This document shows positions 10,050-19,637 of a DNA stretch of 64,000 nucleotides, in pieces. How positions within the stretch are numbered: the first letter of the stretch is position 1; every line of letters starts with the position of its first letter. A program made the translations under genes and the position numbers. The DNA is from JBLXBZ01 sp048265185 (GTDB lineage Bacteria; Pseudomonadota; Alphaproteobacteria; Rhizobiales; Stappiaceae), in the NCBI GenBank assembly GCA_048265185.1, contig JBLXBZ010000001.1, positions 372,001 through 436,000 of the forward strand, in the 5' to 3' direction. The notes under the pieces were generated by a model. It did no database searches. It worked only from the letters and a program-made list of their open reading frames with translations, and was not told where the DNA came from.

Positions 10050-10886
10050 TTAATCTGTGACGATCTCGACATCGTCGCGTCCACCCCATTCTGACCATGA
10101 ACCATCATAAACGGCGCTTTCGCCAAGCCCCGCCTCCAGCAAAGCCAGAGAAAGCACGGCGGCGGTGACGCCAGATCCGCATGTGGTGACGATGGGTTTG
10201 TCGGCGGTGACGCCTGCTTGGTCAAACGCCTTTTTCAACGCGTCAACGTCGCGCATTTTGCCGTCTCGAACGACTTCGGTGAAAGGTAGATTAAGCGCGC
10301 CGGGCATGTGACCTGAACGCAGTCCTGCGCGCGGCTCTGGCGCTGTTCCTGAAAATCTCGCGCTTGAGCGCGCGTCCAGAATCTGCATGGAGCCGTCGGA
10401 GGTGATCGTTTTCATGTCGGCGAGGTCACGAACAAACGAATGATCAAGACGGGCGGTGAAGTGGCTTTCGGAGCGTGCTGGCGTTTGGTCATCCGTGGCG
10501 CGGCCTTCGGCTATCCATTTTGGAAGTCCGCCGTTCAGCACATAGACGCGGCGCGCTCCGAAGGCTTTGAATGTCCACCATACCCGAGGCGCGCAGTAAA
10601 TGCCGTAGCCGTCATAGACTACGATGGTTTGGCCGTCTCCAATGCCAAGCTTACGCATTTCTGAAGCGAAAACATGAGGTTGTGGCAGCATATGCGGCAA
10701 TGGGTTATCGCTGTCGCATATGGCGTTAACGTCAAAAAACACGGAGCCGGGAATATGATTTTCAAAATACTCCGGTTTGGCCGCGGGGTTGTCGAGAGGC
10801 GGCATCCAGGCGTTCACCACCACCACGTCGGGGGCGTCAAGATGATCTGCAAGCCATTGGGTTGATACAAGAGGCGACGTTGTCAT
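10050..10886 (-). CDS. sseA: 3-mercaptopyruvate/thiosulfate sulfurtransferase (SseA-like, two rhodanese domains)
   Basis: The enzyme transfers sulfur from 3-mercaptopyruvate or thiosulfate to an acceptor. It has two tandem rhodanese domains: residues about 5-125 (with 'HIPGSVFFD') and 150-275 (with 'HMPGALNLPF'). The active-site Cys lies in 'TTCGSGVTA' in the second domain, matching the CG(S/T)G-V-T/S loop of mercaptopyruvate sulfurtransferases. Length 278 is standard. It follows alaX by 36 bp on the same strand, so the two may be cotranscribed. Confidence 0.93.
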   Translation of the reverse strand: MTTSPLVSTQWLADHLDAPDVVVVNAWMPPLDNPAAKPEYFENHIPGSVFFDVNAICDSDNPLPHMLPQPHVFASEMRKLGIGDGQTIVVYDGYGIYCAPRVWWTFKAFGARRVYVLNGGLPKWIAEGRATDDQTPARSESHFTARLDHSFVRDLADMKTITSDGSMQILDARSSARFSGTAPEPRAGLRSGHMPGALNLPFTEVVRDGKMRDVDALKKAFDQAGVTADKPIVTTCGSGVTAAVLSLALLEAGLGESAVYDGSWSEWGGRDDVEIVTD

Positions 10887-10922
10887 GAGCTGTCCTGACT
10901 GTGTGAGGGCGCTTTTCGTGGT

Positions 10923-11639
10923 TCAGTCTTCGAGACGAAGGCGCACTCGGCGGTTCTGCCGGCCTTTTTTCTCGATTTTCGGAATAGAAACGGTCCCGAT
11001 TTCGCCGGTGTGCCCCACGTGAGTGCCGCCGCAGGGTTGCAAGTCCACATCGGAGCCAATTCGGACCAGACGCACTTTGCCAAACCCCATGGGCGGCTTG
11101 ACGCTCATGGTTTTCACGAGACCGGGATTAGCTTCCAGTTCTTCGTCCGTAATCCATTCGGTGGTGACGGGGTGGTCGGCGCTGGCGATTTCATTCAAAC
11201 GCGCAGCGATGTCTTCCTTGTCCAGACTTGCTTCGGGCAGGTTGAAGTCCAGTCGTCCTTCGCCTTCGCCGATTTGCCCGCCGGTGACGGGATATGGAAG
11301 AACCACGGATAAGAGATGCAGCGCGGTGTGAACGCGCATTAATTTATATCGCCGCGCCCAGTTGATATGGGCCACCACTTTGTCTCCGGGCTTGAGCGTT
11401 GGCGCATCTTCCGCAGGCACATGAACATATTGGCTTTTATCGTCGCCGAACACGGTGGTTGCTATTTTGACGATGACTCCATTTTCACCTTCCAGATGAC
11501 CGTCGTCGCCGGGCTGACCGCCGCCGGTTGCATAAAAAATTGTGCGGTCAAGCAGGATTCCGCCGCGCTCATTAACGTGAACGACTTGGGCGTCGCAGCT
11601 TCGCAAGTAGGCGTCATCGCGGAAAAGGGGTTCGCTCAT
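10923..11639 (-). CDS. Alanyl-tRNA editing protein AlaX
   Basis: A free-standing homologue of the AlaRS editing domain that hydrolyses Ser-tRNA(Ala), and perhaps Gly-tRNA(Ala). Visible metal-binding motifs are 'HTALHLLS' (HxxxH) and 'CGGTHVGHTGEIG' (CxxxH), and the N-terminal 'TIFYATGGGQPGDDG' is typical. At 238 residues it is the medium AlaX type. It lies upstream of sseA on the same strand. Confidence 0.93.
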   Translation of the reverse strand: MSEPLFRDDAYLRSCDAQVVHVNERGGILLDRTIFYATGGGQPGDDGHLEGENGVIVKIATTVFGDDKSQYVHVPAEDAPTLKPGDKVVAHINWARRYKLMRVHTALHLLSVVLPYPVTGGQIGEGEGRLDFNLPEASLDKEDIAARLNEIASADHPVTTEWITDEELEANPGLVKTMSVKPPMGFGKVRLVRIGSDVDLQPCGGTHVGHTGEIGTVSIPKIEKKGRQNRRVRLRLED

Positions 11640-11715
11640 AGGGACTCGCTTCGTGTTTATTGGGAGTGAGAGCTGGCGGAACCGATTGCACGGTGTGCGC
11701 CGGCGTTGGCCTAAC

Positions 11716-12363
11716 TTAAATGGAAGGCGCTCTTGCGTTAAGCAACTTCAAGGCGAAACCGGCCATGATGCTGGCGAAAATCCAATCGAAAACGCGCATC
11801 ACCTTTGGTGACTGACGTAAAAACCGAGATATGGCTCCAGCGAAAACGACCATGGCCAAACAACAAGGCAGGGCGAGCAAAACAAAATAGAACCCGAGAA
11901 ACAGAAGTTTGGCGGAGGCGTCCGGATCATTTACGCTTATAAATTGCGGCAAGAAAGTTATGAAAAACAAGACGATTTTCGGATTTAGCAAGTTGATTCC
12001 GAAACCGCTCGCCCACACTCGCATGAAGCTTTCGCGCTGATTTTTTCGCGGGTCGAGGGTCAGAGCGGAACCATGACGTATTGCTTGAACCGCGAGCCAG
12101 AGCAAATAGGCCGCTCCGAAAATCTTGATGACGTAAAAGGCGATTTCAGATGCGGCGAGAAGGGCGGAGAGACCAACCGCGGCCAATAGCGAATGCGCCA
12201 CCAGACCGCTGGAGGCGCCTAACACCGCCGCAACCCCGGCTTTCTGGCCCAGAGTAAGCGTTTTACTCATGAAAAGGGTCATGTCGGGGCCAGGGGTGAT
12301 GATAAGAACCAGAGCGGCGATTGTGAACGCCGCTATGACGCTTGGGTCGGGTATGAATGACAT
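11716..12363 (-). CDS. LysE/RhtB-family amino-acid exporter
   Basis: The inner-membrane exporter has about six hydrophobic segments. The signature 'ITPGPDMTLFMSKTLTLGQK' near residue 25 and 'GFGINLLNPKIVLFFITFLP' near 110 are diagnostic of the LysE/RhtB family, which exports threonine, homoserine, lysine or related compounds. The substrate cannot be read from sequence. Length 215 is normal. Confidence 0.92.
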   Translation of the reverse strand: MSFIPDPSVIAAFTIAALVLIITPGPDMTLFMSKTLTLGQKAGVAAVLGASSGLVAHSLLAAVGLSALLAASEIAFYVIKIFGAAYLLWLAVQAIRHGSALTLDPRKNQRESFMRVWASGFGINLLNPKIVLFFITFLPQFISVNDPDASAKLLFLGFYFVLLALPCCLAMVVFAGAISRFLRQSPKVMRVFDWIFASIMAGFALKLLNARAPSI

Positions 12364-12467
12364 GGGGTCGCGCGCGCCTTCTCTGGAGGTTCGGTTGAGC
12401 GAAGACTAGCGCAGCGCGCGTAAATTTCAATGGCGCTTTCAGTGGCGGTTTGGCGGAAGGTGGCGGG

Positions 12468-13934
12468 TTATAGAATGGGCGAGAAAATGCGCGCGCCCTG
12501 AGCGAGAACCCGGAACGCATATGCCCGTTGATCCAGTTCGTTAGGTTCGCTTTGCCGCGCGTTTTCGAAATCTTTCTCCAGCATGTCCGAAACCTGTTTG
12601 ATCATGCGCTCGCATGTAAACCAAAGCGTGATTTCAAAGTTTATCCGGAATGATCGGTTATCAAAGTTCACGGTGCCGACGGACGTCAATTCGTCATCCA
12701 TTAATACGACTTTCTGATGCAAAAAGCCGTTCTGATAACGGAAAACTTTTATTCCATGACCAAGCATGTCGTCGGCATGGGCGTGACTGGCGAGCCAAAC
12801 CAATCGGTGGTCGGCTTTTTCGGGAAGCAAAATTCGAACGTCGACGCCGCGCATGGCTGCGGCGTAAAGGGCGGTCACGACATCCATGCCCGGAACGAAG
12901 TAAGGACTGACGATCCAGAGACGTTTGCGCGCCCGGGAGATTACTTCCGTGAAGGCGATGGAGCAATCTTCTAGGGTGTCCGCCGGACCTGTGGGCATGA
13001 CGAGCACCGACTGGTCGCCCGGCGTTGAGAATTCCTCCGGCACATCCATTTCCAGTGGATCTCCCGTCGCCCAATGCCAATCTTCGGCGAATGAAAGCGC
13101 GCAGGCGATGGCCGCCGGACCTTGAACCCGAACATGAGTGTCGCGCCAATGCCCTAGGTGAGGATCAAGACCCAGATATTCATCTCCCACGTTATGCCCG
13201 CCGACCCACGCGGTTTCTGCGTCTACGACAACGATTTTTCGGTGGTTACGGTAATTTAGACGCATAGGGCCGAGTAAGCGTAGCATTTTATGGCGGTTGT
13301 TGAAGCCGCTGACCTGAATGCCCGCCGCGCTCAGTTTTTCGATGTAAGAATTGGAGAGGCTCTTGGAGCCTATGTCGTCATAAAGGAAAAAAACCTTTAC
13401 GCCTGCGTTCGCTCGCTCGATCAATGCGTCGGCGAGACGCCGGCCAAGACCGTCGTCCCGAACGATGAAAAACTGCACGCATATTGAGCGCTGCGCATTT
13501 CTTACGCCGCTCAGGATCGAATCGAAGGTCGCATCGCCGTCGATCAGAAGCTTGACGTCATTGCCGCGTAGAAAGGGGAGGTGAGAAACCTTGGTCAGAA
13601 CGGGCCATGCGTCGCTGGCCTCATTGTCGGAGAGTTTTAAGTCTCTGGCGTATGCTTCGCGCTCAAAACGTCCAGAAAATCTCTGGATGTCGACATAGTC
13701 GTCAAAACGTTTCCAGCCAAGAATGAGATAGATGAACACCGTAGGGAATGGAAAGAAAATCAGCGATAAGAGCCATGCGATGGTCCCTTGAGAGGTGCGA
13801 CTGTACATAACCTCTCTTATCGCGCAAGTGATCGCCATTCCATAAAGGGTGACGGTTATGGCGGCGATCAAATGAATATTGCGCGCGAAAATATCGACCA
13901 GCGATACGGATTGATCAATCTGTTCGATACCCAT
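12468..13934 (-). CDS. cls: Cardiolipin synthase (phospholipase D superfamily)
   Basis: The enzyme condenses phosphatidylglycerol to cardiolipin. Two N-terminal membrane segments (about 15-38 and 46-66) are followed by two HKD motifs: 'HRKIVVVDAETAWVGGHN' and 'HQKVVLMDDELTSVGTVNFD'. Length 488 fits ClsA-type enzymes. It is transcribed on the minus strand after the cysteine synthase gene with only 23 bp between them, so cotranscription is likely although the functions differ. Confidence 0.94.
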   Translation of the reverse strand: MGIEQIDQSVSLVDIFARNIHLIAAITVTLYGMAITCAIREVMYSRTSQGTIAWLLSLIFFPFPTVFIYLILGWKRFDDYVDIQRFSGRFEREAYARDLKLSDNEASDAWPVLTKVSHLPFLRGNDVKLLIDGDATFDSILSGVRNAQRSICVQFFIVRDDGLGRRLADALIERANAGVKVFFLYDDIGSKSLSNSYIEKLSAAGIQVSGFNNRHKMLRLLGPMRLNYRNHRKIVVVDAETAWVGGHNVGDEYLGLDPHLGHWRDTHVRVQGPAAIACALSFAEDWHWATGDPLEMDVPEEFSTPGDQSVLVMPTGPADTLEDCSIAFTEVISRARKRLWIVSPYFVPGMDVVTALYAAAMRGVDVRILLPEKADHRLVWLASHAHADDMLGHGIKVFRYQNGFLHQKVVLMDDELTSVGTVNFDNRSFRINFEITLWFTCERMIKQVSDMLEKDFENARQSEPNELDQRAYAFRVLAQGARIFSPIL

Positions 13935-13957
13935 AGTCCTATCTCAATAGATCATCA

Positions 13958-14989
13958 TTACACGAAAGGTGGCGTGACGTCTGCTTTGTGTTCTAACCAC
14001 GCCGGAACGGGCAGGTCTTTTGCGCGTAGAAATGCAGGATTAAAGAGTTTTGACTGATAGCGCGTACCATAATCGCAAAGAACTGTCACGAGGGTATGTC
14101 CCGGTCCCATTTCCCGGGCCATTTTTATGGCGCCGGCGACATTGACGCCTGAAGAGCCGCCAAGGCAAAGACCTTCGTTTTCCAGCAAGTCGAATACGGT
14201 TTGAACTGCGTCGCGATCCTCTATTTGAAACGGCATGTCAACGCGCGTTCCTTCAAGGTTGGCCGTGATCCGTCCTTGGCCGATTCCTTCCGTGATGGAA
14301 GAACCTTCCGATTTCAACTCACTGTTCTTGTAATAATTATACAGGGCGGCGCCCATTGGGTCCGCCAGACCGATTTTGATGTCGCCTTTACGTTCGCGCA
14401 AGCCAGCCTCCACGCCGGCGAGGGTGCCCCCGGAGCCGACCGCGCAAATGAATCCGTCGATTTTTCCGTCCGTTTGCGCCCAGATTTCAGGCGCAGTCGT
14501 TTCGGCGTGGGCGCGCCGATTGGCGGTATTGTCGAATTGATTGGCCCAAATGGCGCCATTGGGTTCGCTGGCGTTGAGCTCTTCAGCCAAACGACCGGAT
14601 AAGCGCACGTAGTTGTTCGGGTTTTTGTAAGGCGCCGCAGGAACCTCGACCAATTGCGCGCCGGCAAGTCGCAACATGTCTTTTTTCTCCTGACTTTGCG
14701 TCTCAGGAATAACGATTACCGAGCGAAAGCCAAGCGCTCGCCCAATGAGCGCCAAACCAATTCCGGTGTTTCCGGCGGTTCCCTCCACGATAACGCCGCC
14801 GGGACGCAGCGCGCCGCGCTCTATCGCGTCGCGAATGATATAGAGCGCCGCGCGGTCCTTGACCGACTGTCCGGGATTCATAAATTCGGCTTTGCCGTAT
14901 ATTTCGCAACCGGTAAGCGCGGAAGCTCCCTTCAAACGAATGAGCGGCGTGTCGCCAATGGCGTCGACAATGGAGTTCTTGACGGTCAT
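13958..14989 (-). CDS. PLP-dependent cysteine synthase family protein
   Basis: A fold-type II PLP enzyme related to O-acetylserine sulfhydrylase. The PLP lysine lies in 'NPGQSVKDRAALYII'; 'EGTAGNTGIGLAL' and 'GSGGTLAGVEAGL' bind substrate and phosphate. The start 'MTVKNSIVDAIGDTPLIRL' (14989) matches the family N-terminus; an ATG at 15007 is in frame. 'TAGNTG' rather than the classic 'TSGNTG', together with a C-terminal extension, places it with the cysteine synthase A / cystathionine beta-synthase-like group rather than core CysK. Its physiological donor is uncertain. Confidence 0.88.
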   Translation of the reverse strand: MTVKNSIVDAIGDTPLIRLKGASALTGCEIYGKAEFMNPGQSVKDRAALYIIRDAIERGALRPGGVIVEGTAGNTGIGLALIGRALGFRSVIVIPETQSQEKKDMLRLAGAQLVEVPAAPYKNPNNYVRLSGRLAEELNASEPNGAIWANQFDNTANRRAHAETTAPEIWAQTDGKIDGFICAVGSGGTLAGVEAGLRERKGDIKIGLADPMGAALYNYYKNSELKSEGSSITEGIGQGRITANLEGTRVDMPFQIEDRDAVQTVFDLLENEGLCLGGSSGVNVAGAIKMAREMGPGHTLVTVLCDYGTRYQSKLFNPAFLRAKDLPVPAWLEHKADVTPPFV

Positions 14990-15169
14990 AAGAATGTGTT
15001 CTCTCATAAGCTGAACGGGTTGCCTTTGAAGGTATGTCGAGCTTCGCTGGGGTTCAAGCGAACCCATTCTCAGATCGTGAGCAAAGTTAGATTGAATGCG
15101 CCCTGATTTTAAATTTCAAGGATACAATATCTAGTTTCATCGAGCTTCAGGCCGATTAACGCGTTCGCC

Positions 15170-16399
15170 TTATTGGGGTTTGATGAAGGTCATTTGGCGA
15201 ACGTCAATGTTCCCAGAGCGAAAGCCCGCCTCGCAATAATGTAAATAAAACTCCCAAAGGCGTTTGAAACGATCGTCAAATCCATTGGTTTTGATTTGGG
15301 GCCATGCGTTGATGAAACGCTCGCGCCACACTTTTAGCGTTCGGGCGTAATCTTGTCCGAAAATCAACTGCGATGTGAGCTCCAGACCAGTTCTATTGGC
15401 CAGTTCGTTTAATCGCCCCGGCGCCGGGAGCATGCCGCCGGGAAAGACGTACTGCTGGATGAAGTCCGTATTCTCCCGGTAATCGTCAAACATTTGATCT
15501 TGAATGGTGATGATTTGCAGACCCGCTTTCCCGCCCGCTTTGAGGCAAGTTCCAAGAGTGTTGAAATAGGTCTTCCAATAAGGCTCGCCCACCGCTTCGA
15601 ACATTTCGATGGAGGCGATGCGGTCATAAACGCCCGTTTCGTCTCTGTAGTCTTGCAGTTTGACGGTGACCTTCTCCGAGAGGCCGGCGTTGAAAATTCG
15701 CTGTCTGGCGAAATCGAATTGTTCTTTGGAGATAGTGAGAGCGGTGACGTCGGCGCCGATGTCACGCGCCGCGAACTCGGCGAAACCGCCCCAGCCGCAT
15801 CCTATTTCTAAAACGGAGTGACCGGATTGAATGTCGGCGTTCTCTGCGAGGCGCGCGTATTTCTTCTTTTGCGCGTCTTCAAGTTCAATGGCGTCGTCGT
15901 CGAAAATGGCCGATGAATAAGTCATCGAGCGATCAAGCCATTTGTCGTAAAAGGCGTTGCCCAAATCGTAATGTGCGGAAATATTGCGCTTGGATCCGGT
16001 GCGCGTGTTGCGATTCAGCCAGTGACGCAAACGCATGATTGCGCGAAAAACGGGATTTCCCTGCAAAACGTTGAAGGTTGCGTCGCGGTTCACGCAGAAA
16101 AGCTCGAGAAACGTGGTGACGTTTTCGCTGCTCCATTCTCCGGCCATATAAGATTCGCCAACGCCTACGTCTCCGGCGTTGAGGACACGCCGCGCAAAAG
16201 CCCAGCTCTTGATGGTTAGCTCCGCGTCTGGCCCGGGCTGACTGCCTATGATTGTGAAATTATTTCCCTCTGGCGTCGTTATCCTTAAGGAGCCAGTGCG
16301 CAGGGCCAATGCGCTTTTGAATCCGGCGCGGGCCAGCTGTGGCAAACCGCGCAAGACAGTGTTGGCGTTTTCAGATGTTAGCGTGATTGGTGTCGTCAT
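15170..16399 (-). CDS. cfa: Cyclopropane-fatty-acyl-phospholipid synthase
   Basis: The enzyme methylenates unsaturated acyl chains of membrane phospholipids using S-adenosylmethionine. The start at 16399 (MTTPITLTSEN) follows a perfect ribosome-binding site, GGGAGG, seven bases upstream; the open frame beyond it is not needed. The N-terminal lipid-binding part is followed by the SAM motif 'SVLEIGCGWGGFAEFAA' (about 165-185) and the conserved 'SIEMFEAVGEPYWKTYF'. Length of about 409 residues is normal. The photolyase gene ends about 110 bp upstream. Confidence 0.95.
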   Translation of the reverse strand: MTTPITLTSENANTVLRGLPQLARAGFKSALALRTGSLRITTPEGNNFTIIGSQPGPDAELTIKSWAFARRVLNAGDVGVGESYMAGEWSSENVTTFLELFCVNRDATFNVLQGNPVFRAIMRLRHWLNRNTRTGSKRNISAHYDLGNAFYDKWLDRSMTYSSAIFDDDAIELEDAQKKKYARLAENADIQSGHSVLEIGCGWGGFAEFAARDIGADVTALTISKEQFDFARQRIFNAGLSEKVTVKLQDYRDETGVYDRIASIEMFEAVGEPYWKTYFNTLGTCLKAGGKAGLQIITIQDQMFDDYRENTDFIQQYVFPGGMLPAPGRLNELANRTGLELTSQLIFGQDYARTLKVWRERFINAWPQIKTNGFDDRFKRLWEFYLHYCEAGFRSGNIDVRQMTFIKPQ

Positions 16400-16507
16400 T
16401 AAACCTCCCGCCGTTTTACCGCCGCTTCCTCTCCTCAGGCGGAACCTGATCGGGAGAAAGCGAATTGTGACAAACTGCAGCGCATGAGCTTTGGACAAAT
16501 GCATGTC

Positions 16508-17977
16508 TCAAACGCCCGCCGTTGCGACCTTCAGCGCGTCCAAGGCTCTTTGACGTGCTATTTTATGCTCAATTAGCGGCGATGGATAGGTTTCTCCCAA
16601 TATGATATTGGCGGATTTTAAAACTTTTTGCGGCGCCTCCGCCGGAGAGAATAGATATTTTGTCGGCAAATCTTTCAGCTCGGGAACCCATCGCCGGATA
16701 TAATCGCCGTCCGCGTCGAATTTTTGCGCTTGGAGAGTTGGATTGAAAACCCTGAAATAGGGCGAAGCGTCAGCTCCGGACCCCGCCACCCATTGCCAGC
16801 TGGCTGAATTATTAGCTGGATCCGCGTCCACTAACGTGTCCCAAAACCAGCGTTCGCCTTCGCGCCAGTCGATGAGCAGGTGCTTGATCAAAAAGGAAGC
16901 GGCGACCATGCGCACGCGGTTGTGCATATAACCCGTGCTCCATAACTCGCGCATGCCGGCGTCCACCAATGGATAGCCCGTTTGTCCGGCGCGCCACGCG
17001 CGCAAGTCGCTTGATGAGCTGCGCCAAGGAAAGCTGTTGAATTTTTGCTGAAAATTTTCCGTAGCGAGATCATTGTGGTGGTATAGCAGGTGATAGGAGA
17101 ACTCGCGCCAGCCAAGCTCAGACAGAAACTTCTCCTGATTGCCGTCGCTCGCTCCGCTCCGGGCTACAGCCCCGTGGGCCGCATGCCAGATTTGACGTGG
17201 TGAGATTTCGCCAAATCGCAAATGAGCGGATAGGTGCGACGTTATGTTTTGGGCTGGGATATCGCGGCGATCGCCGTATTGGTCTATCTTTTCGTCAAGG
17301 AAGACGGCCAACCGTTCATGAGCGCCGGCTTCTCCCGGCGTCCATGTTTTACGCAAGCCGCCGGACCAGTCAGGTTTCACGGGGAGAAGCGTAAGTTCTT
17401 CAAGCTTTAAACTCTGCACTCCATCGGAGTGAGCTGGGGTGGCGAGGGAGGCTTCGGCTGGAGCTGGAAGCGGCGGCGCGGGATTGTGGAGGTTAGCGTT
17501 GGCGCGCGCCGCGCGCCAAAAGGCGGAGAACACCCGGTATCCCGATCCTGAGCCGGTTTGAATTTCCCAAGGCTCGAACAGCAAGTTGGCTTTGAAGCTG
17601 CGCGCGTCAACGCCGACCTGACGCAAAGCCGATTTGATCCGTTTGTCTAGGTTGACGCCATGGGGCTCGTATCGTCGGTTCCAGAAGACAGCTTTTGCGC
17701 CGGTTTCCTCGACACATTGAAAAAGGGTCCTCTCAGGTTCGCCAGAGCGTATTAGGAGCGGCGTTCCTATCCGTGCAAGATTGTCTTGCAGAGCTTTCAA
17801 ACTGTGATGCAGCCACCACTTTGAGGCGGCTCCCAGCGGGCGCGGATCGCTTTCATCCAGAATATATATGGCCACTACGGGGGCGTCGGTCGCCAGCGCC
17901 GCATTGAGCGCGGGGTTGTCCGCAATCCGCAAATCACTTCTGAACCACAAAAGAGCTGGAGGTGATAAATTTCGCAA
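16508..17977 (-). CDS. phrB: Deoxyribodipyrimidine photolyase
   Basis: A light-driven DNA repair enzyme with FAD and an antenna chromophore. The N-terminal alpha/beta domain has 'LLWFRSDLRIADNPALNAAL'. The FAD-binding helical domain has 'SELGWREFSYHLLYHH' and 'WRAGQTGYPLVDAGMRELW', and ends in 'NPTLQAQKFDADGDYIRRWVPEL'. No ATG fits the N-terminus. The frame opens with TTG at 18028, and a TTG at 17977 places the start ten residues before the conserved beta strand; the choice is uncertain. Catalysis and FAD motifs are intact, so this is a CPD class I photolyase rather than a cryptochrome. Confidence 0.93.
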   Translation of the reverse strand: MRNLSPPALLWFRSDLRIADNPALNAALATDAPVVAIYILDESDPRPLGAASKWWLHHSLKALQDNLARIGTPLLIRSGEPERTLFQCVEETGAKAVFWNRRYEPHGVNLDKRIKSALRQVGVDARSFKANLLFEPWEIQTGSGSGYRVFSAFWRAARANANLHNPAPPLPAPAEASLATPAHSDGVQSLKLEELTLLPVKPDWSGGLRKTWTPGEAGAHERLAVFLDEKIDQYGDRRDIPAQNITSHLSAHLRFGEISPRQIWHAAHGAVARSGASDGNQEKFLSELGWREFSYHLLYHHNDLATENFQQKFNSFPWRSSSSDLRAWRAGQTGYPLVDAGMRELWSTGYMHNRVRMVAASFLIKHLLIDWREGERWFWDTLVDADPANNSASWQWVAGSGADASPYFRVFNPTLQAQKFDADGDYIRRWVPELKDLPTKYLFSPAEAPQKVLKSANIILGETYPSPLIEHKIARQRALDALKVATAGV

Positions 17978-18061
17978 AGACGCTATCCCATGATCGTTTC
18001 GCTTGAACCTTTCATACGTTCGACGCAAGGAGTAAGATCACTGTCAAGGCCAAGAAATTTA

Positions 18062-18766
18062 TTAGTTTTTTTGATCAGAATTTCCAGTCAGGCGGGCTGA
18101 CCAATCTTCCACCCGGCGCGTTAGAAGGCGCCTTTCGGCGTAGCGCCGCCATCCATCAGGGAGCAGGCTCAATCTGGCCATTTGCGTCAGTTCATCCCAG
18201 TTGAGCGTATCGACGTAAAGAGTGCGCCACAGCCGCTCGATCGTCCACTCCGGCGCTTTGCGTTCGGTGATCTCCAGAAAATCTCCCGCGCGAATATGTC
18301 CCGCTTCAATGACCCTGTAGTACCAACCGGTGCGACCGCTTTTCTGAACGCGTTGGGCCATATCTCTGACATTGAAGCGCGTGTTCAATTTCCAACATGG
18401 CTGGCGCCCCTGACTGACTTCAATCACAGCGCTTCCCAGCCGAAAAACGTCGCCAATGGAGACGTTCGCTTCATTCAGGCCTGTGGTTGACAGGTTTTCG
18501 CCAAATGCTCCAGGTTGTGAAAGCGGGTTCATTACGCCGATTTCGTTCATCCATGTGGCGTAGTGATCGAAATCATAATGATGAACAGCTTTGTCTGGGC
18601 CGCCGTGACGCTTGCGGTCGCCTTGTTCGTCGCCTTCAAATCCGTTTTGCGTCAGGTAGACGCTATCATGGGTTGCGACTTTGTCGATGCCGCTGAGAAC
18701 GTTTTTCGGGCCAATGGGTTTTACTGCGCCGATAAGTAGGCTTTCAAGGCGAATGGGGCGAGACAT
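18062..18766 (-). CDS. MOSC-domain protein, YiiM type
   Basis: A molybdenum-cofactor-related MOSC domain followed by the short YiiM 3-alpha region. Typical motifs are 'GFEGDEQGDRKRHGGPDKAV' and 'GRQPCWKLNTRF', whose Cys is the conserved MOSC cysteine. YiiM of E. coli takes part in reduction of N-hydroxylated purines. Length 234 is normal. The promoter region is shared with divergent nnrU. Confidence 0.92.
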   Translation of the reverse strand: MSRPIRLESLLIGAVKPIGPKNVLSGIDKVATHDSVYLTQNGFEGDEQGDRKRHGGPDKAVHHYDFDHYATWMNEIGVMNPLSQPGAFGENLSTTGLNEANVSIGDVFRLGSAVIEVSQGRQPCWKLNTRFNVRDMAQRVQKSGRTGWYYRVIEAGHIRAGDFLEITERKAPEWTIERLWRTLYVDTLNWDELTQMARLSLLPDGWRRYAERRLLTRRVEDWSARLTGNSDQKN

Positions 18767-18893
18767 TGGTCAATGGTCCTGGGGCAAAGTCAACGGTTCG
18801 GCGCATTTAACTATTGCGCTGAGAATGAATACGTCATTTATCACAATTTGGACGCTGCGGCGCTCGGGAGTGACGAAGAGAAGTTGGGAAAAG

Positions 18894-19466
18894 ATGGCTA
18901 TACTGATTTTAGGTTTGGCGTTGTTGGTGGGCGTGCATTTTCTGCCTGTCGTTGGCGACACAAAAGAGCGCCTGCGTCAAACGCTGGGAGACGCCGGTTA
19001 CAAAATAGGTTTTTCTCTGATCTCGCTTGCGGGCCTGGTTTTGGTCATTTGGGGCTATGGCGCGGCGCGGGCGGAAGGATCTCCGGTATTATATGACCCG
19101 CCGTCCTGGACGCGCCATCTGGCGATGTTGTTGATGATACCGGTGTTCGTGTTGCTCGTCAGCGCTTATGTTCCCGGGAAAATCCGGCGAGCGGTCAAGC
19201 ATCCCATGTTTCTCGCCCTGAAAATTTGGGCGTGCGCTCACTTGCTCGCTAATGGCGATTTGGCGTCGGTCTTGATTTTCGTATCGATTCTTGGATGGGC
19301 GGTCGCCGCCAGAATTATCGCCAAGCGGCGCGATCGGTCCTCTGCGGGGGTTGCCGGGCTGGCGAGGGCGGGATATGACGCTCTTGCGCTTGGTCTAGGC
19401 CTTGCGATCTATGGTTTGTTCGTCTGGAAAGCGCATTTTTGGCTCATTGGCGTACCAATCATTTGA
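18894..19466 (+). CDS. NnrU-family membrane protein
   Basis: An integral membrane protein of about 190 residues with roughly five hydrophobic segments and the family features 'GVHFLPVVGDTKERLRQTLG' and 'VKHPMFLALKIWACAHLLAN'. NnrU family members include the zeta-carotene isomerase relatives and proteins of denitrification loci. No denitrification gene is nearby, so the function is open. The ATG at 18894 was chosen because it begins the conserved first membrane segment; the frame is open upstream into the MOSC gene on the other strand. Confidence 0.88.
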   Translation: MAILILGLALLVGVHFLPVVGDTKERLRQTLGDAGYKIGFSLISLAGLVLVIWGYGAARAEGSPVLYDPPSWTRHLAMLLMIPVFVLLVSAYVPGKIRRAVKHPMFLALKIWACAHLLANGDLASVLIFVSILGWAVAARIIAKRRDRSSAGVAGLARAGYDALALGLGLAIYGLFVWKAHFWLIGVPII

Positions 19467-19637
19467 TGAATGTCTGTTCGTTGATGCGGATGCCTAATTC
19501 CCGCCACTTTGATAAGGTGAAGGGAGATAGGTTGTTTGTTCGAAACAGATTATTTACTAAACAATAGCTGAACCATTATCATTGCCTCGCTTCGTAAGGA
19601 GTGAGAACAATCCAGTCAAACGCCAGGAATTTTTTGC